64,000 bases of DNA from NCBI GenBank assembly GCA_965249925.1, contig OZ252260.1:5642001-5706000 (forward strand), given 5' to 3'. Of this stretch, positions 52,523 to 61,146 are shown in pieces (the first letter of the stretch is position 1; each line of letters begins with the position of its first letter). Origin of the DNA: Hoeflea_A sp965249925. Lineage in GTDB: Bacteria; Pseudomonadota; Alphaproteobacteria; Rhizobiales; Rhizobiaceae. Below the pieces are notes generated by a model that saw only the letters and a program-made list of their open reading frames with translations, was not told where the DNA came from and ran no database searches. Position numbers and translations under genes: made by a program.

Positions 52523-53253
52523 GACACCGGCTTTCCGCCATTCACCTCCACCAGCGCTCCGCACATGTAACGAGCCGCGTCGGAGGCCAGGAAGCCGATG
52601 ACATCGGCGATGTCCTCGGGCTGCGCGATACGGCCCAGCGGCACGGTTTCGTTGAGTGCGGCGACGCCGGATTCGGGATCAAATCCCCGGGCGGCGAAGC
52701 CACTGCGAAGCATCGGAGTATCGACTTCGTTGGGACACACGGCATTGATCCGGATACCCTGAGCGGCATGATCCCGTCCCATGCACTGGGTGAGGGCAGC
52801 GAGCGCCGCCTTGCTCATGCAATAGACCGCATGATCGGGCCCGGGACGCAGCCCCCAACAGGAGGCCGTGTTGACAATGACGCCACCGCCCGCAGCGGCC
52901 ATCAACGGAATGGCCGCCCTGCAAAGCCGGAACGGCGCCTCGACATTGATCAGCATGGACAGACGATAATCTTCGTCACTGGTCTCCGTCACCGATCCGC
53001 GGCACATGAGACCGGCGTTGTTAACCAGCACGTCGAGCCTGCCCAGCTCTTCGTGAGCAGATTCGGCGAGCCGGTCGGCAAATCCGGCGTCCGACAGGTC
53101 GCCCTCTATCTCGACGTCGGCAGCGACTCCGGATAGTTGACGGTCGCTGGCCGCCACAACGGCACCTTCGTCCCGAAACAGCGCGACCACCGCCTTTCCG
53201 ATACCACCGCCGGCGCCGGTCACCAGGACTCGTTTCCCGTCAAAGCGTTGCAT
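52519..53253 (-). CDS. SDR family oxidoreductase
   Basis: A 244-residue short-chain dehydrogenase with VTGAGGGIGKAVVAL near residue 11, NNAGLM near 81, serine in NTASCWGLR and catalytic YCMSK near 148. Its start (ATG at 53253) is close behind the MttB-family gene (stop 53290), and its end overlaps the next SDR. The pair is divergent enough in sequence to be two enzymes of one pathway, not a recent duplication. Confidence 0.9.
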   Translation of the reverse strand: MQRFDGKRVLVTGAGGGIGKAVVALFRDEGAVVAASDRQLSGVAADVEIEGDLSDAGFADRLAESAHEELGRLDVLVNNAGLMCRGSVTETSDEDYRLSMLINVEAPFRLCRAAIPLMAAAGGGVIVNTASCWGLRPGPDHAVYCMSKAALAALTQCMGRDHAAQGIRINAVCPNEVDTPMLRSGFAARGFDPESGVAALNETVPLGRIAQPEDIADVIGFLASDAARYMCGALVEVNGGKPVS

Positions 53254-53289
53254 GGCGAACAGGCCCCCTCCCGTTGGCAATACTATGGG

Positions 53290-54828
53290 TCAGTAGTCTT
53301 GGTTAAGTGCGTCTTCGGCCGGTATCTCGCGTTCGCGCCGAGCGATATAGTCTCGCAGCGCCTCGTCCGTCGCCGGATCCAACCGTGGCTCTTCATATTC
53401 CCTGAGCAGTTGTTTGGCCCGGTTCAAAGCGCGCTCGGTGACGTCGATGCCGCCCTCCGCCTGCCATTGCTCGATCGAGTTGTTGTCAAACAGCCGCGGC
53501 ATGAAAAACGCCCGCTCGAAATTCGCCTGGGTATGCGGGTGACCGAGATAGTGGCCGCCCGGACCGATGTCGCGCACCGCGGCCAGGCCGGTGTCGAAGT
53601 CGTCCCAGCGGATGCCCTCCGCCATCCGGTAGCCCATGGCGCACTGTTCGGCGTCGACCACGAACTTGGCGACCGAGCAGTGCATGCCCGCTTCATTCCA
53701 GCCGGCGGCATGCCAGATGTAGTTGGCGCCGGCGTGCAGCACCGCCGACAGGGTTGCCGCACTTTCATACCCGGCCTGCGCGTCGAAAGTCTTGGCGCCG
53801 CCGAGTAAGCCCGACGTGCGCCAGGGGACATCATAGAACCGTGCCATCTGGCCGATCATGAAATTCATCAGGCTGATTTCCGGGGTGCCCGCCATCGGCG
53901 CGCCGGACTGCATGGAGACCGTCGACAGGTAATGGCCGTATATGGCCGGCGCACCGCGGCGGATGACCTGTGTATAGGCCAGGGCGGACAGGGCTTCGGC
54001 GTTCAGCTGCGCCACGGCCGGTGCCACCGAGGCCGGTGTGTTGGCGCCGCCGAGCACGAAGGGTGAGCACAATACCGGCTGGTTGCGGCGACAGAAGGCG
54101 CGCATCGCGCCGAGCATGGTCTCGTCCCAGACCAGCGGTGAATTGCCGTTGCAGTTGCCGGTTGTGACCGCGTGGGTCTCCATAAAATCGTCGCCGAAGA
54201 GGATCGCACACATCTCCATAACGTCTTCGGCGTTTTTCGGGCTGGTCGTCATACCCATGAACGTCTTGTCGGAATATTTCATCGACGAATAGGTGATGCG
54301 CAGGTGCCGGTGGGCGACCACATGATCCATCGGCTCGACGATGTGGTGCGCCGAGGAGTGCAGGGCCGGCGACATGTGCGCCAGTTGGTGAAACATCGCC
54401 AGATCGTCGAGTGTCGGCAGGCGGCGTTTGTCTTCAATGTCCCTCAGATAAGGGGCACCGGTCATCGGCACAAAAACCGCGTGCCGGCCGCCCATACGTA
54501 CGTTCTTTTGCGGATTGCGGGCATGAAACCGGATCTCGGAAGGAATGGTCGCGATCAACTCGCGCACCAGGCCGCGATCCAGATGCACTGTCTCTCCGCG
54601 GATGTCAGCACGGGCGCAGCGCCAGTCTTCCAGGGCGATCGGATCCCTGAAAACCACGCCGACCTCTTCCAGGATATCCATCGACGCCTTGTCGATGCTG
54701 TGAACCCGTTCGTCATCCATTGGTTCACAGAGCGGCAGGTTGCGCGCCAGCGCTGGCAGCATGTCCACTTTTGCGACGGTGCGCAGCGCGCGGCGCGCTG
54801 AACGCCCGCCGGTCCGCCTGTCACTCAT
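53290..54828 (-). CDS. Trimethylamine methyltransferase family protein (MttB-like, non-pyrrolysine)
   Basis: A 512-residue MttB-superfamily TIM barrel. Markers are DKASMDILEEVGVVFRDP near residue 46, GGRHAVFVPMTGAPYLRD near 112, GNCNGNSPLVWDETML near 222, and GLLGGAKTFDAQAGYESA near 345. There is no in-frame TAG, so it lacks pyrrolysine and belongs with MtgB/MtpB-type members that demethylate quaternary amines such as glycine betaine or proline betaine onto a corrinoid protein. No corrinoid protein or MtaA-like partner is in the window. It precedes the two SDR genes on the same strand. Confidence 0.9.
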   Translation of the reverse strand: MSDRRTGGRSARRALRTVAKVDMLPALARNLPLCEPMDDERVHSIDKASMDILEEVGVVFRDPIALEDWRCARADIRGETVHLDRGLVRELIATIPSEIRFHARNPQKNVRMGGRHAVFVPMTGAPYLRDIEDKRRLPTLDDLAMFHQLAHMSPALHSSAHHIVEPMDHVVAHRHLRITYSSMKYSDKTFMGMTTSPKNAEDVMEMCAILFGDDFMETHAVTTGNCNGNSPLVWDETMLGAMRAFCRRNQPVLCSPFVLGGANTPASVAPAVAQLNAEALSALAYTQVIRRGAPAIYGHYLSTVSMQSGAPMAGTPEISLMNFMIGQMARFYDVPWRTSGLLGGAKTFDAQAGYESAATLSAVLHAGANYIWHAAGWNEAGMHCSVAKFVVDAEQCAMGYRMAEGIRWDDFDTGLAAVRDIGPGGHYLGHPHTQANFERAFFMPRLFDNNSIEQWQAEGGIDVTERALNRAKQLLREYEEPRLDPATDEALRDYIARREREIPAEDALNQDY

Positions 54829-54934
54829 GGCATTGTTCCCGGTCGGTTTTTTCGTTTTTCAGTCTGGGCCAGGCCGGTTGCCGCGACGACCGACTTTGCG
54901 ACATGGGCCGGCAAAAAGCGACGTCCAACATGGG

Positions 54935-54954
54935 TAGTTGATCATGCTAACTAT
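54935..54954. promoter_or_regulatory. MarR operator, copy 1
   Basis: TAGTTGATCATGCTAACTAT with outer inverted arms TAGTT/AACTA. It is identical over 20 bp to the copy at 54963-54982, 28 bp downstream. It lies in the divergent gap between the MttB-family and MarR genes. Confidence 0.75.
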
Positions 54955-54961
54955 GTGGGAT

Positions 54962-54982
54962 ATAGTTGATCATGCTAACTAT
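54962..54982. promoter_or_regulatory. MarR operator, copy 2
   Basis: A second identical 20-bp copy, here with perfect 6-bp arms ATAGTT-N9-AACTAT. It ends 16 bp before the MarR start codon, overlapping the expected start of transcription. Two tandem dyads in front of a MarR gene strongly suggest autoregulation. Confidence 0.75.
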
Positions 54983-54998
54983 ATTGAGGCAAACGCCG

Positions 54999-55463
54999 AT
55001 GACTGCAGAGATCGCTGAATTGGAATATCGATTGCATAGCCGGTTGGGCTACAAGGTTTCGCGGCTTGCCCGGGTCATGGAAACGCGGCTCGAGACAATG
55101 ATAGGGGAATTCGGCGTCACCCGGATCATGTGGTGCGTCCTGAGCGGTGTCGGTCTCGAAAACGTCAAGACACCCTCGGCCCTGGCAAACTACATCGGTG
55201 TCGCGCGCCCCACCATTTCCCGGGTGCTGCGCGACATGGAGCAGCGGGGCCTGATCTATCGTAACGGCGCGCAGGACGACGGCCGCGCCGTTGAAATCGA
55301 ACTGACATCCGACGGCCTGGAAGCGATGCAACGCTGCCGCCCCATGGTCGACCATTTGAATACGCATTTCGCGGAAAAGCTGAACGCACCGGATCTGGCT
55401 TTGGTTCTCGACCGGCTCGACATGCTTGCCGAGGGCGAAACGCGTGAACTGAAATCCCTTTGA
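54999..55463 (+). CDS. MarR family transcriptional regulator
   Basis: A 154-residue MarR-type winged-helix protein. The DNA-binding part reads TPSALANYIGVARPTISRVLRDMEQRGLI near residues 65-95 (two parts), with the wing RNGAQDDGRAVEIELT. The ATG at 54999 has GAGG 9 nt upstream. It is 10 bp upstream of the dehalogenase gene and must be cotranscribed with it. MarR regulators commonly respond to aromatic ligands; RdhA genes in Proteobacteria and dehalorespirers often sit beside a MarR gene. Confidence 0.93.
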   Translation: MTAEIAELEYRLHSRLGYKVSRLARVMETRLETMIGEFGVTRIMWCVLSGVGLENVKTPSALANYIGVARPTISRVLRDMEQRGLIYRNGAQDDGRAVEIELTSDGLEAMQRCRPMVDHLNTHFAEKLNAPDLALVLDRLDMLAEGETRELKSL

Positions 55464-55473
55464 TATCACGCCC

Positions 55474-58400
55474 ATGAAGCTGTTTTCCTACAAAGACCGC
55501 CCCGTCCATCTCGGCCCGTTTCCCCTCGAAACGCTGATCCGTTCGAGCGAACCGCTCGATCTGGGATCCCTTGCGCCGATGCAGCCGCTGACCTTCCAGC
55601 ACCAGCCGAAGGAATCGCTTGCTCACGCCATTGCCCGGTTCCTGGCAATGATGGACACCGTGCGAGACGGCAAGATCGTTCATAGGGAAGCCGAGATTCC
55701 GGAAGATCCGCTCGAGCGGGCGCAACACCTGAAGGCGGCGGGCTATTACTTCGATGCTTCGATGGTCGGAGTTGCGCGTCTGGACAAAGACCATTTCCTC
55801 GAGGCGCCATTCCGCAATCCGATGATCGACGACATCAAGGCGGAGCTTGAGGCGGGGCAGCCGAAAAGCTTCGCCTCCGGTATCGACGCCATCTATGCCG
55901 ATGTGCTGGAGTCGACACGGGTCAAGTTGCAACCGGTCGATCATCATACTCACGCGCTGGTTTTTTTGGTGGAGTACACGCGTGATCCAAGGCCCGATGA
56001 GCCAGGCACCGATTGGTTCCACGATACCCAGGCCGATCGCGCCGCGTTGCTGACCGCCAACGTCTCAACGGTGCTCGCCAACTACATCCGCATGCTCGGC
56101 TACGAGGCGCGCAGTCACACAGCGACCACCTCGGATGTCGATCTCAACCGGCTTGCCGTTTCAGCTGGTCTGTGTGCCGCCGAGCACGTCGATGGCGAAC
56201 TGCAACTGGTCAATCCCTACGTCGGAAGCCGTTTCGGGCTGGCCGCCGTCACCACCACACTCGACATCGAACCGGACCTGCCGCTCGGGGCGCATGCCGG
56301 ACGGGCCGGCTGGCAATCGCACGGGCCCGGATGGTGGCTCGGCAAGGGTACCGCCCGACGGGCGGCAACGGCCGAACCCTATCGCGACCGGGATTACCAC
56401 ATGGGCGCGCACCCATTCGAGAAGATCAAGCGCCGCGATACACCGACGACGCTGATTGATGAAGAGCGGGTGCCGCGCTTTCCCAAACGGTCCGACTTCT
56501 TCGCGCGCGCCCTGTTCGGCGATATGGGCAAAAACGTCCAGGAAGCCGCCAAGGGCGGCATGTATGTCATGAAAAGCCCGATCGGCGCCTGTGCCAGGCG
56601 GGCGCTGGGGGCGCTGCTGTTGCTGCAGTTCGGAGAAGCGCGCGGTCCGGTCTCGCCCAATGCGCAGGATCCGGCTCGCAACGCTTTGAATCTGAAAGCG
56701 GCTTCCTACTATCTCTCGGCCGATGCGGTAGGGCTGAGTCGGGTGCCGGAATGGGCTTACTACTCTCATGATGCCGGCGGTAATCCTCTTGAAGCCTATC
56801 ACACCAACGGCGTTTCGCTGCTGCTTGATCAGGGTCATGAAACAATGGAGGGTGCCAGCGGCGACGACTGGATATCGGTCGCCCAGTCAATGCGCGCCTA
56901 TCTGCGCTTTTCGCTGCTCGGTGGTGTGATCGGGGAGCAGGTGCGTCGCCTCGGCTATTCGGCCAGGGTCCATTCCGTGCTCGATGGGGATGTGCTGCAG
57001 CCGCCCCTGTTGCTGCTCGCTGGCCTGGGTGAGGTGAGCCGTATCGGTGAGGTTATCCTCAATCCTTTTCTCGGGCCGCGTCTGAAATCCGGCGTCGTTA
57101 CCACCTCCATGCCAATGGAGCACGATCGGCCGATCGATTTCGGGCTGCAGCGTTTCTGCGAAAGCTGCAACAAATGCGCCCGCGAATGCCCGTCGGGCGC
57201 CATTACGGCAGGTCCGAAGCTGATGTATAACGGCTACGAGATTTGGAAATCGGATGCCGAAAAATGCGCCCGCTACCGTCTGACCAATGCTGCCGGCGGT
57301 ATGTGCGGACGCTGCATGAAAACCTGCCCGTGGAATCTCGAAGGACTGTTCTCCGACTCGGCTTTCCGTTGGATGGCGATCAACGCGCCGGGATCCGCCA
57401 AAGCCCTGGCGCAGCTTGATGACCGGTTGGGCCGTGGGGAGATCAATCCGGTTAAGACCTGGTGGTGGGACATCGAGTTGGATCAGAAGGACCAACGCTA
57501 CATCCAGGCAGCGGCCGTCAACCGGCGCGGCCTGTCGAAGGATCTCGATCTCAAATATGAGGACCAGACGTTAGCGGTCTATCCCGCCGACGTGATGCCG
57601 CCGCCGCTGCCGGTTGTGCATCCGCTGAACCGCGAGGAGGGCATCAAACGATACCGGGCCATGCTGACCCCTGACGCTTACCGGCAAAGGCTCGCAGCCG
57701 GTGAGACAGCCGATCTTGTGCCGGTGCATTCGCCGGCTGAGGGACCGCCTCCAGTGTTCCCAGTCATCGTCAGCCGACGCCAGGATCTCGCGCAAGACGT
57801 GGTGTTGTTTGAACTGACGCATGAGGATGGCACGCCGCTACCGCCCTTTGAAGCCGGAGCCCACATCGATGTCGTGATCGCACCGGAGTATCAGCGGCAG
57901 TATTCGCTCGCCGGTGATCCGCAGGATCATGGCAAATACGTGCTCGGTGTCCAGAAGGAGGCGGACGGACGCGGCGGTTCGCTGCTGATGTACCGCGTTT
58001 TCAAAGAGGGGCGCCGCGTGTTTATCTCGGAACCACGCAATCATTTCCCGCTCGACGAGGGCGCGCCCTTCTCGGTCCTGATGGCCGGCGGCATCGGGGT
58101 GACACCGCTCATCACGATGGCCCACCGGTTGCACCGGTTGGGCCGGGATTTTGTGCTCCATTATAGTGCCAAATCGACCGAACAATCCGGATTCGCCGCG
58201 CAGCTGAAATCCATGCCGTGGGCCGACCGCGTCTTCTTTCATTTTTCCGCCGAGGGCGGCCGCGCCGATCTTGACGAACTGATCCCCGGATACCGTGACG
58301 GTTTCCGACTCTACACCTGCGGCAGCGACCGTTATATGGATGCGGTCTTTGATGTCGCCGGTTCGAAGGGGTGGCCGGACGACAAGCTGCTCAAGGAGTA

Positions 58401-58701
58401 TTTTTCCGTTCCAGAAGCTCCCGACTACGTCAATCACGACTTTGTACTCGAACTGGCGAAAAGCGGCCGCACGATCAAGGTCAGTGAGAGTGAGAATGCC
58501 ACCGACGCCCTGGCCACCGCCGGATATCCGATAACCGTCAAATGCACGGACGGACTGTGTGGCGTCTGCGCCGCCCACTACACGTCCGGTGACGTTGAAC
58601 ATCGCGACTATGTGCTGTCGGAGAAGGAACGGGAATCGAAGGTCATACTATGTTGCTCGCGGGCCAGCGAACCGGGCGGGACGATCAGGATCGATCTGTA
58701 A
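55474..58701 (+). CDS. Reductive dehalogenase fused to an FMN/NAD/2Fe-2S reductase (self-sufficient RdhA)
   Basis: A 1075-residue fusion. Residues 1-330 are an RdhA-like pseudo-repeat and residues 340-550 the corrinoid-binding RdhA domain; both hold LKAA-YY (86-92, 407-413) and LGY-AR-H (208-215, 493-500). Two 4Fe-4S clusters follow: C562, C565, C568, C572 (CESCNKCARECP) and C598, C611, C614, C618. WAYYSHD (Y429/Y430) may hold the catalytic tyrosine. From about residue 755 comes a phthalate-dioxygenase-reductase module: FMN motif RQYSL (808-812), NAD motif GGIGVTP (872-878), and a plant-type 2Fe-2S centre at C1024, C1029, C1032, C1060/1061. There is no Tat signal, transmembrane helix or RdhB gene. 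It is predicted to be a cytoplasmic, cobalamin-dependent, NAD(P)H-driven dehalogenase like BhbA. The substrate is unknown. Confidence 0.93.
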   Translation: MKLFSYKDRPVHLGPFPLETLIRSSEPLDLGSLAPMQPLTFQHQPKESLAHAIARFLAMMDTVRDGKIVHREAEIPEDPLERAQHLKAAGYYFDASMVGVARLDKDHFLEAPFRNPMIDDIKAELEAGQPKSFASGIDAIYADVLESTRVKLQPVDHHTHALVFLVEYTRDPRPDEPGTDWFHDTQADRAALLTANVSTVLANYIRMLGYEARSHTATTSDVDLNRLAVSAGLCAAEHVDGELQLVNPYVGSRFGLAAVTTTLDIEPDLPLGAHAGRAGWQSHGPGWWLGKGTARRAATAEPYRDRDYHMGAHPFEKIKRRDTPTTLIDEERVPRFPKRSDFFARALFGDMGKNVQEAAKGGMYVMKSPIGACARRALGALLLLQFGEARGPVSPNAQDPARNALNLKAASYYLSADAVGLSRVPEWAYYSHDAGGNPLEAYHTNGVSLLLDQGHETMEGASGDDWISVAQSMRAYLRFSLLGGVIGEQVRRLGYSARVHSVLDGDVLQPPLLLLAGLGEVSRIGEVILNPFLGPRLKSGVVTTSMPMEHDRPIDFGLQRFCESCNKCARECPSGAITAGPKLMYNGYEIWKSDAEKCARYRLTNAAGGMCGRCMKTCPWNLEGLFSDSAFRWMAINAPGSAKALAQLDDRLGRGEINPVKTWWWDIELDQKDQRYIQAAAVNRRGLSKDLDLKYEDQTLAVYPADVMPPPLPVVHPLNREEGIKRYRAMLTPDAYRQRLAAGETADLVPVHSPAEGPPPVFPVIVSRRQDLAQDVVLFELTHEDGTPLPPFEAGAHIDVVIAPEYQRQYSLAGDPQDHGKYVLGVQKEADGRGGSLLMYRVFKEGRRVFISEPRNHFPLDEGAPFSVLMAGGIGVTPLITMAHRLHRLGRDFVLHYSAKSTEQSGFAAQLKSMPWADRVFFHFSAEGGRADLDELIPGYRDGFRLYTCGSDRYMDAVFDVAGSKGWPDDKLLKEYFSVPEAPDYVNHDFVLELAKSGRTIKVSESENATDALATAGYPITVKCTDGLCGVCAAHYTSGDVEHRDYVLSEKERESKVILCCSRASEPGGTIRIDL

Positions 58702-58799
58702 CACTCGCCCGTTCAATTTGGCGCTGGCTGCGCTGCTCGTGTTTTGTTAACCTTGCCGTTACAGTGCCTTATTGGAGTAGCCAACGCTAAAGGATCAGA

Positions 58800-60206
58800 G
58801 TGCCCTTCAACGAGATGGAAGACGCGTCGGGGACGCGGCAGCCCTACCGACGGATCGCTGACTGGATCGACGAATCAGGCATTGAACTGCTGGACCAGCG
58901 TCGCGAAGAGGCGGAAGCGATCTTCCGGAAAATCGGCATCACCTTCGCGGTGTACGGAGAGGGGGGCGATCCTGAAAGACTGATACCGTTCGACATGATT
59001 CCGCGCGCCTTCTCGGCCTCGGAATGGGCTGTTCTGGATCGCGGCATCCGCCAGCGGGCCAGAGCGCTGAATGCCTTTCTGTACGACATCTATCATCGCG
59101 GGGAGATCATCAAGGCGGGCATCATCCCTGCCGAACTTGTTTACTGCAACGCCGCGTTTCTACCGCAGATGATCGGCTTTTCACCGCCGGGTCGAGTCTA
59201 CAGCCACATTGTCGGCATTGATATCGTTCGGACCGGACCAGACAGCTTTCAAGTATTGGAGGACAACTGCCGCACACCCTCGGGCGTCAGCTATATGCTG
59301 GAAAACCGGGAGATCATGGTGCGGATGTTCCCGGATGTATTCCGTGGTGGACCTGTCAAACCGGTCGACCACTATCCCGACGAGTTGTTGCGGACGCTCA
59401 AGGAACTCGCGCCGCCAGGCTGCCAGGGCGAGCCGACGGTCGTCGTCCTGACACCGGGATCGCTGAATTCGGCGTATTACGAGCACTCTTACCTGGCCGA
59501 CTTGATGGGCATCGAACTGGTCGAACCCCAAGATCTGTTTGTGGAGGAGGGGCGTGTATTCATGCGCACCACGCGCGGACCGCAGCATGTCGATGTGATC
59601 TATCGGCGCATTGACGATGATTTTCTCGATCCCTTGACCTTTCGCCCTGACAGCATGCTCGGCATTCCCGGCCTTTTTGATACCTATCGCGCGGGGCGGG
59701 TGACGATCTGCTCGGCACCCGGCGCCGGGGTCGCAGACGACAAGGCGATCTACATTTACGTGCCGGAGATGATCCGCTTCTATCTCGGTGAACAACCGGT
59801 GCTGGAGAACATACAGACCCACCAGTGCGGTCGCCCCGACGAATGCAAATACGTGCTGGACAACCTGGAAGAACTCGTCGTCAAGGAGGTTCACGGCTCG
59901 GGCGGCTACGGCATGCTCATCGGACCGAAGAGCAGCAAAGCTGAGATCGCTGCGTACCGCAAAAGGATCGTCGCCAACCCGGCGGATTTTATCGCCCAGC
60001 CGACCCTGGACCTTTCGACAGCGCCGACGCTGGCGGATTCCGGCCTTGACGGACGACATGTTGACTTTCGCCCGTTTTGCCTAGTCGGCAAGACGATCCG
60101 GCTGGTCCCCGGCGGCCTGACTCGGGTGGCCCTGCGCAAGGGTTCGCTAGTGGTCAACTCGAGCCAGGGCGGCGGGGTCAAGGACACATGGGTGCTGCAG
60201 GAATGA
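58800..60206 (+). CDS. Circularly permuted type 2 ATP-grasp protein
   Basis: A 468-residue ATP-grasp ligase of the DUF404/407 family. It shows FDMIPRAFSASEWAVLDRGIRQR near residue 63, YDIYHRGEIIKAGIIP near 96, VLEDNCRTPSGVSYMLENRE near 152, TPGSLNSAYYEHSYLA near 218 and the ATP-grasp lysine/glycine loop VKEVHGSGGYGMLIGP near 362. The start is GTG at 58800 with AAGGA 7 nt upstream. It likely forms amide bonds on an unknown peptide or small molecule, with the alpha-E partner that follows by 4 bp. Confidence 0.92.
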   Translation: MPFNEMEDASGTRQPYRRIADWIDESGIELLDQRREEAEAIFRKIGITFAVYGEGGDPERLIPFDMIPRAFSASEWAVLDRGIRQRARALNAFLYDIYHRGEIIKAGIIPAELVYCNAAFLPQMIGFSPPGRVYSHIVGIDIVRTGPDSFQVLEDNCRTPSGVSYMLENREIMVRMFPDVFRGGPVKPVDHYPDELLRTLKELAPPGCQGEPTVVVLTPGSLNSAYYEHSYLADLMGIELVEPQDLFVEEGRVFMRTTRGPQHVDVIYRRIDDDFLDPLTFRPDSMLGIPGLFDTYRAGRVTICSAPGAGVADDKAIYIYVPEMIRFYLGEQPVLENIQTHQCGRPDECKYVLDNLEELVVKEVHGSGGYGMLIGPKSSKAEIAAYRKRIVANPADFIAQPTLDLSTAPTLADSGLDGRHVDFRPFCLVGKTIRLVPGGLTRVALRKGSLVVNSSQGGGVKDTWVLQE

Positions 60207-60210
60207 CGCC

Positions 60211-61134
60211 ATGCTGAGTCGCGCTGCGGAAAATCTGTTCTGGCTTGGACGCTATATGGAGCGTGCAGAAGCCACGGCACGCATGATCTCGATGGGCCAG
60301 CGTATGGCGATGCTACCCGGCAACAGCGCCCAGTCGGAGTGGGCCTCCTTGATGAGGGTGACGAATACGCCGACGCCGGCGGATCGGTCCGTCAACGAGA
60401 TCGATGTCGTGGCCAGCCTGATTCTGGATTCAGAGAATCCTTCCGGTATCCAGGCCTGCTTCGCCAAGGCCCGCGAAAACGGCCGGTCGGTCCGCACCGG
60501 GCTGACCCAGGAAATGTGGGAGAGCCTCAATGACGGCTGGCGCTATCTGGAGGGCATGGACCCGACCGCCGCGTGTCGTCAACTGAGCCGCATCCTGGAG
60601 TGGGTGCGCACCCGTGCCGCGGTGTTTCGCGGGGCCGTGGAGACCGCCATGCTGCGCAACGAAGGATACTACTTCCTGCGGCTCGGCGGCGGCATCGAGC
60701 GGGCCGACATGACGCTGCGGCTGCTGGACGTAAAATACTTTCTGCTGCTCCCCGAGACCGAGGTGGTTGGCGGCGGACGGGATCATCATCAGTGGATGTC
60801 GATGCTGCACGCAGTGTCCGGACTGCGGGCTTATCACCATCATTACTTCGGCGACTATGCGCCATGGAACATCGCCGACTTCCTGCTGCTCAACCGAACG
60901 TTTCCGCGGTCGGTCGCCTTCAATTACGGCCAGATCAATGCCTGTCTGATCAAACTTGAGGAAAGCCATGGCGGCACCCATGCATGTCAACGGACAGCAC
61001 GCACCGAATGCGAGCGGCTTGAGCGTATCGACATCAACACGATCTTCAACGAGGGCCTGCACGAGTTCATTGACGAGCAGATCGCCAAAACCGCGAGGAT
61101 CAGCCGAGAGGTATCCGATGCCTACTATTTTTGA
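60211..61134 (+). CDS. Alpha-E domain protein
   Basis: A 307-residue all-helical protein of the alpha-E family. It starts MLSRAAENLFWLGRYMERAEATA, the family signature, with further helices such as NEGYYFLRLGGGIERADMTL near residue 150 and HQWMSMLHAVSGLRAYHHHY near 192. It is always found beside the circularly permuted ATP-grasp and transglutaminase genes and may act as their scaffold. Biochemical function is unproven. Confidence 0.92.
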   Translation: MLSRAAENLFWLGRYMERAEATARMISMGQRMAMLPGNSAQSEWASLMRVTNTPTPADRSVNEIDVVASLILDSENPSGIQACFAKARENGRSVRTGLTQEMWESLNDGWRYLEGMDPTAACRQLSRILEWVRTRAAVFRGAVETAMLRNEGYYFLRLGGGIERADMTLRLLDVKYFLLLPETEVVGGGRDHHQWMSMLHAVSGLRAYHHHYFGDYAPWNIADFLLLNRTFPRSVAFNYGQINACLIKLEESHGGTHACQRTARTECERLERIDINTIFNEGLHEFIDEQIAKTARISREVSDAYYF

Positions 61135-61146
61135 CGGTGAAGCCTG

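Noticed and set aside
53290..54828. Pyrrolysine-containing MttB
   Set aside because: The reading frame has no internal TAG and is complete without recoding, so it is a non-pyrrolysine homologue.
55464..55473. Possible cobalamin riboswitch before the dehalogenase gene
   Set aside because: Only 10 bp separate the marR stop from the dehalogenase start, so there is no space; the region upstream of marR also shows no B12-box structure.
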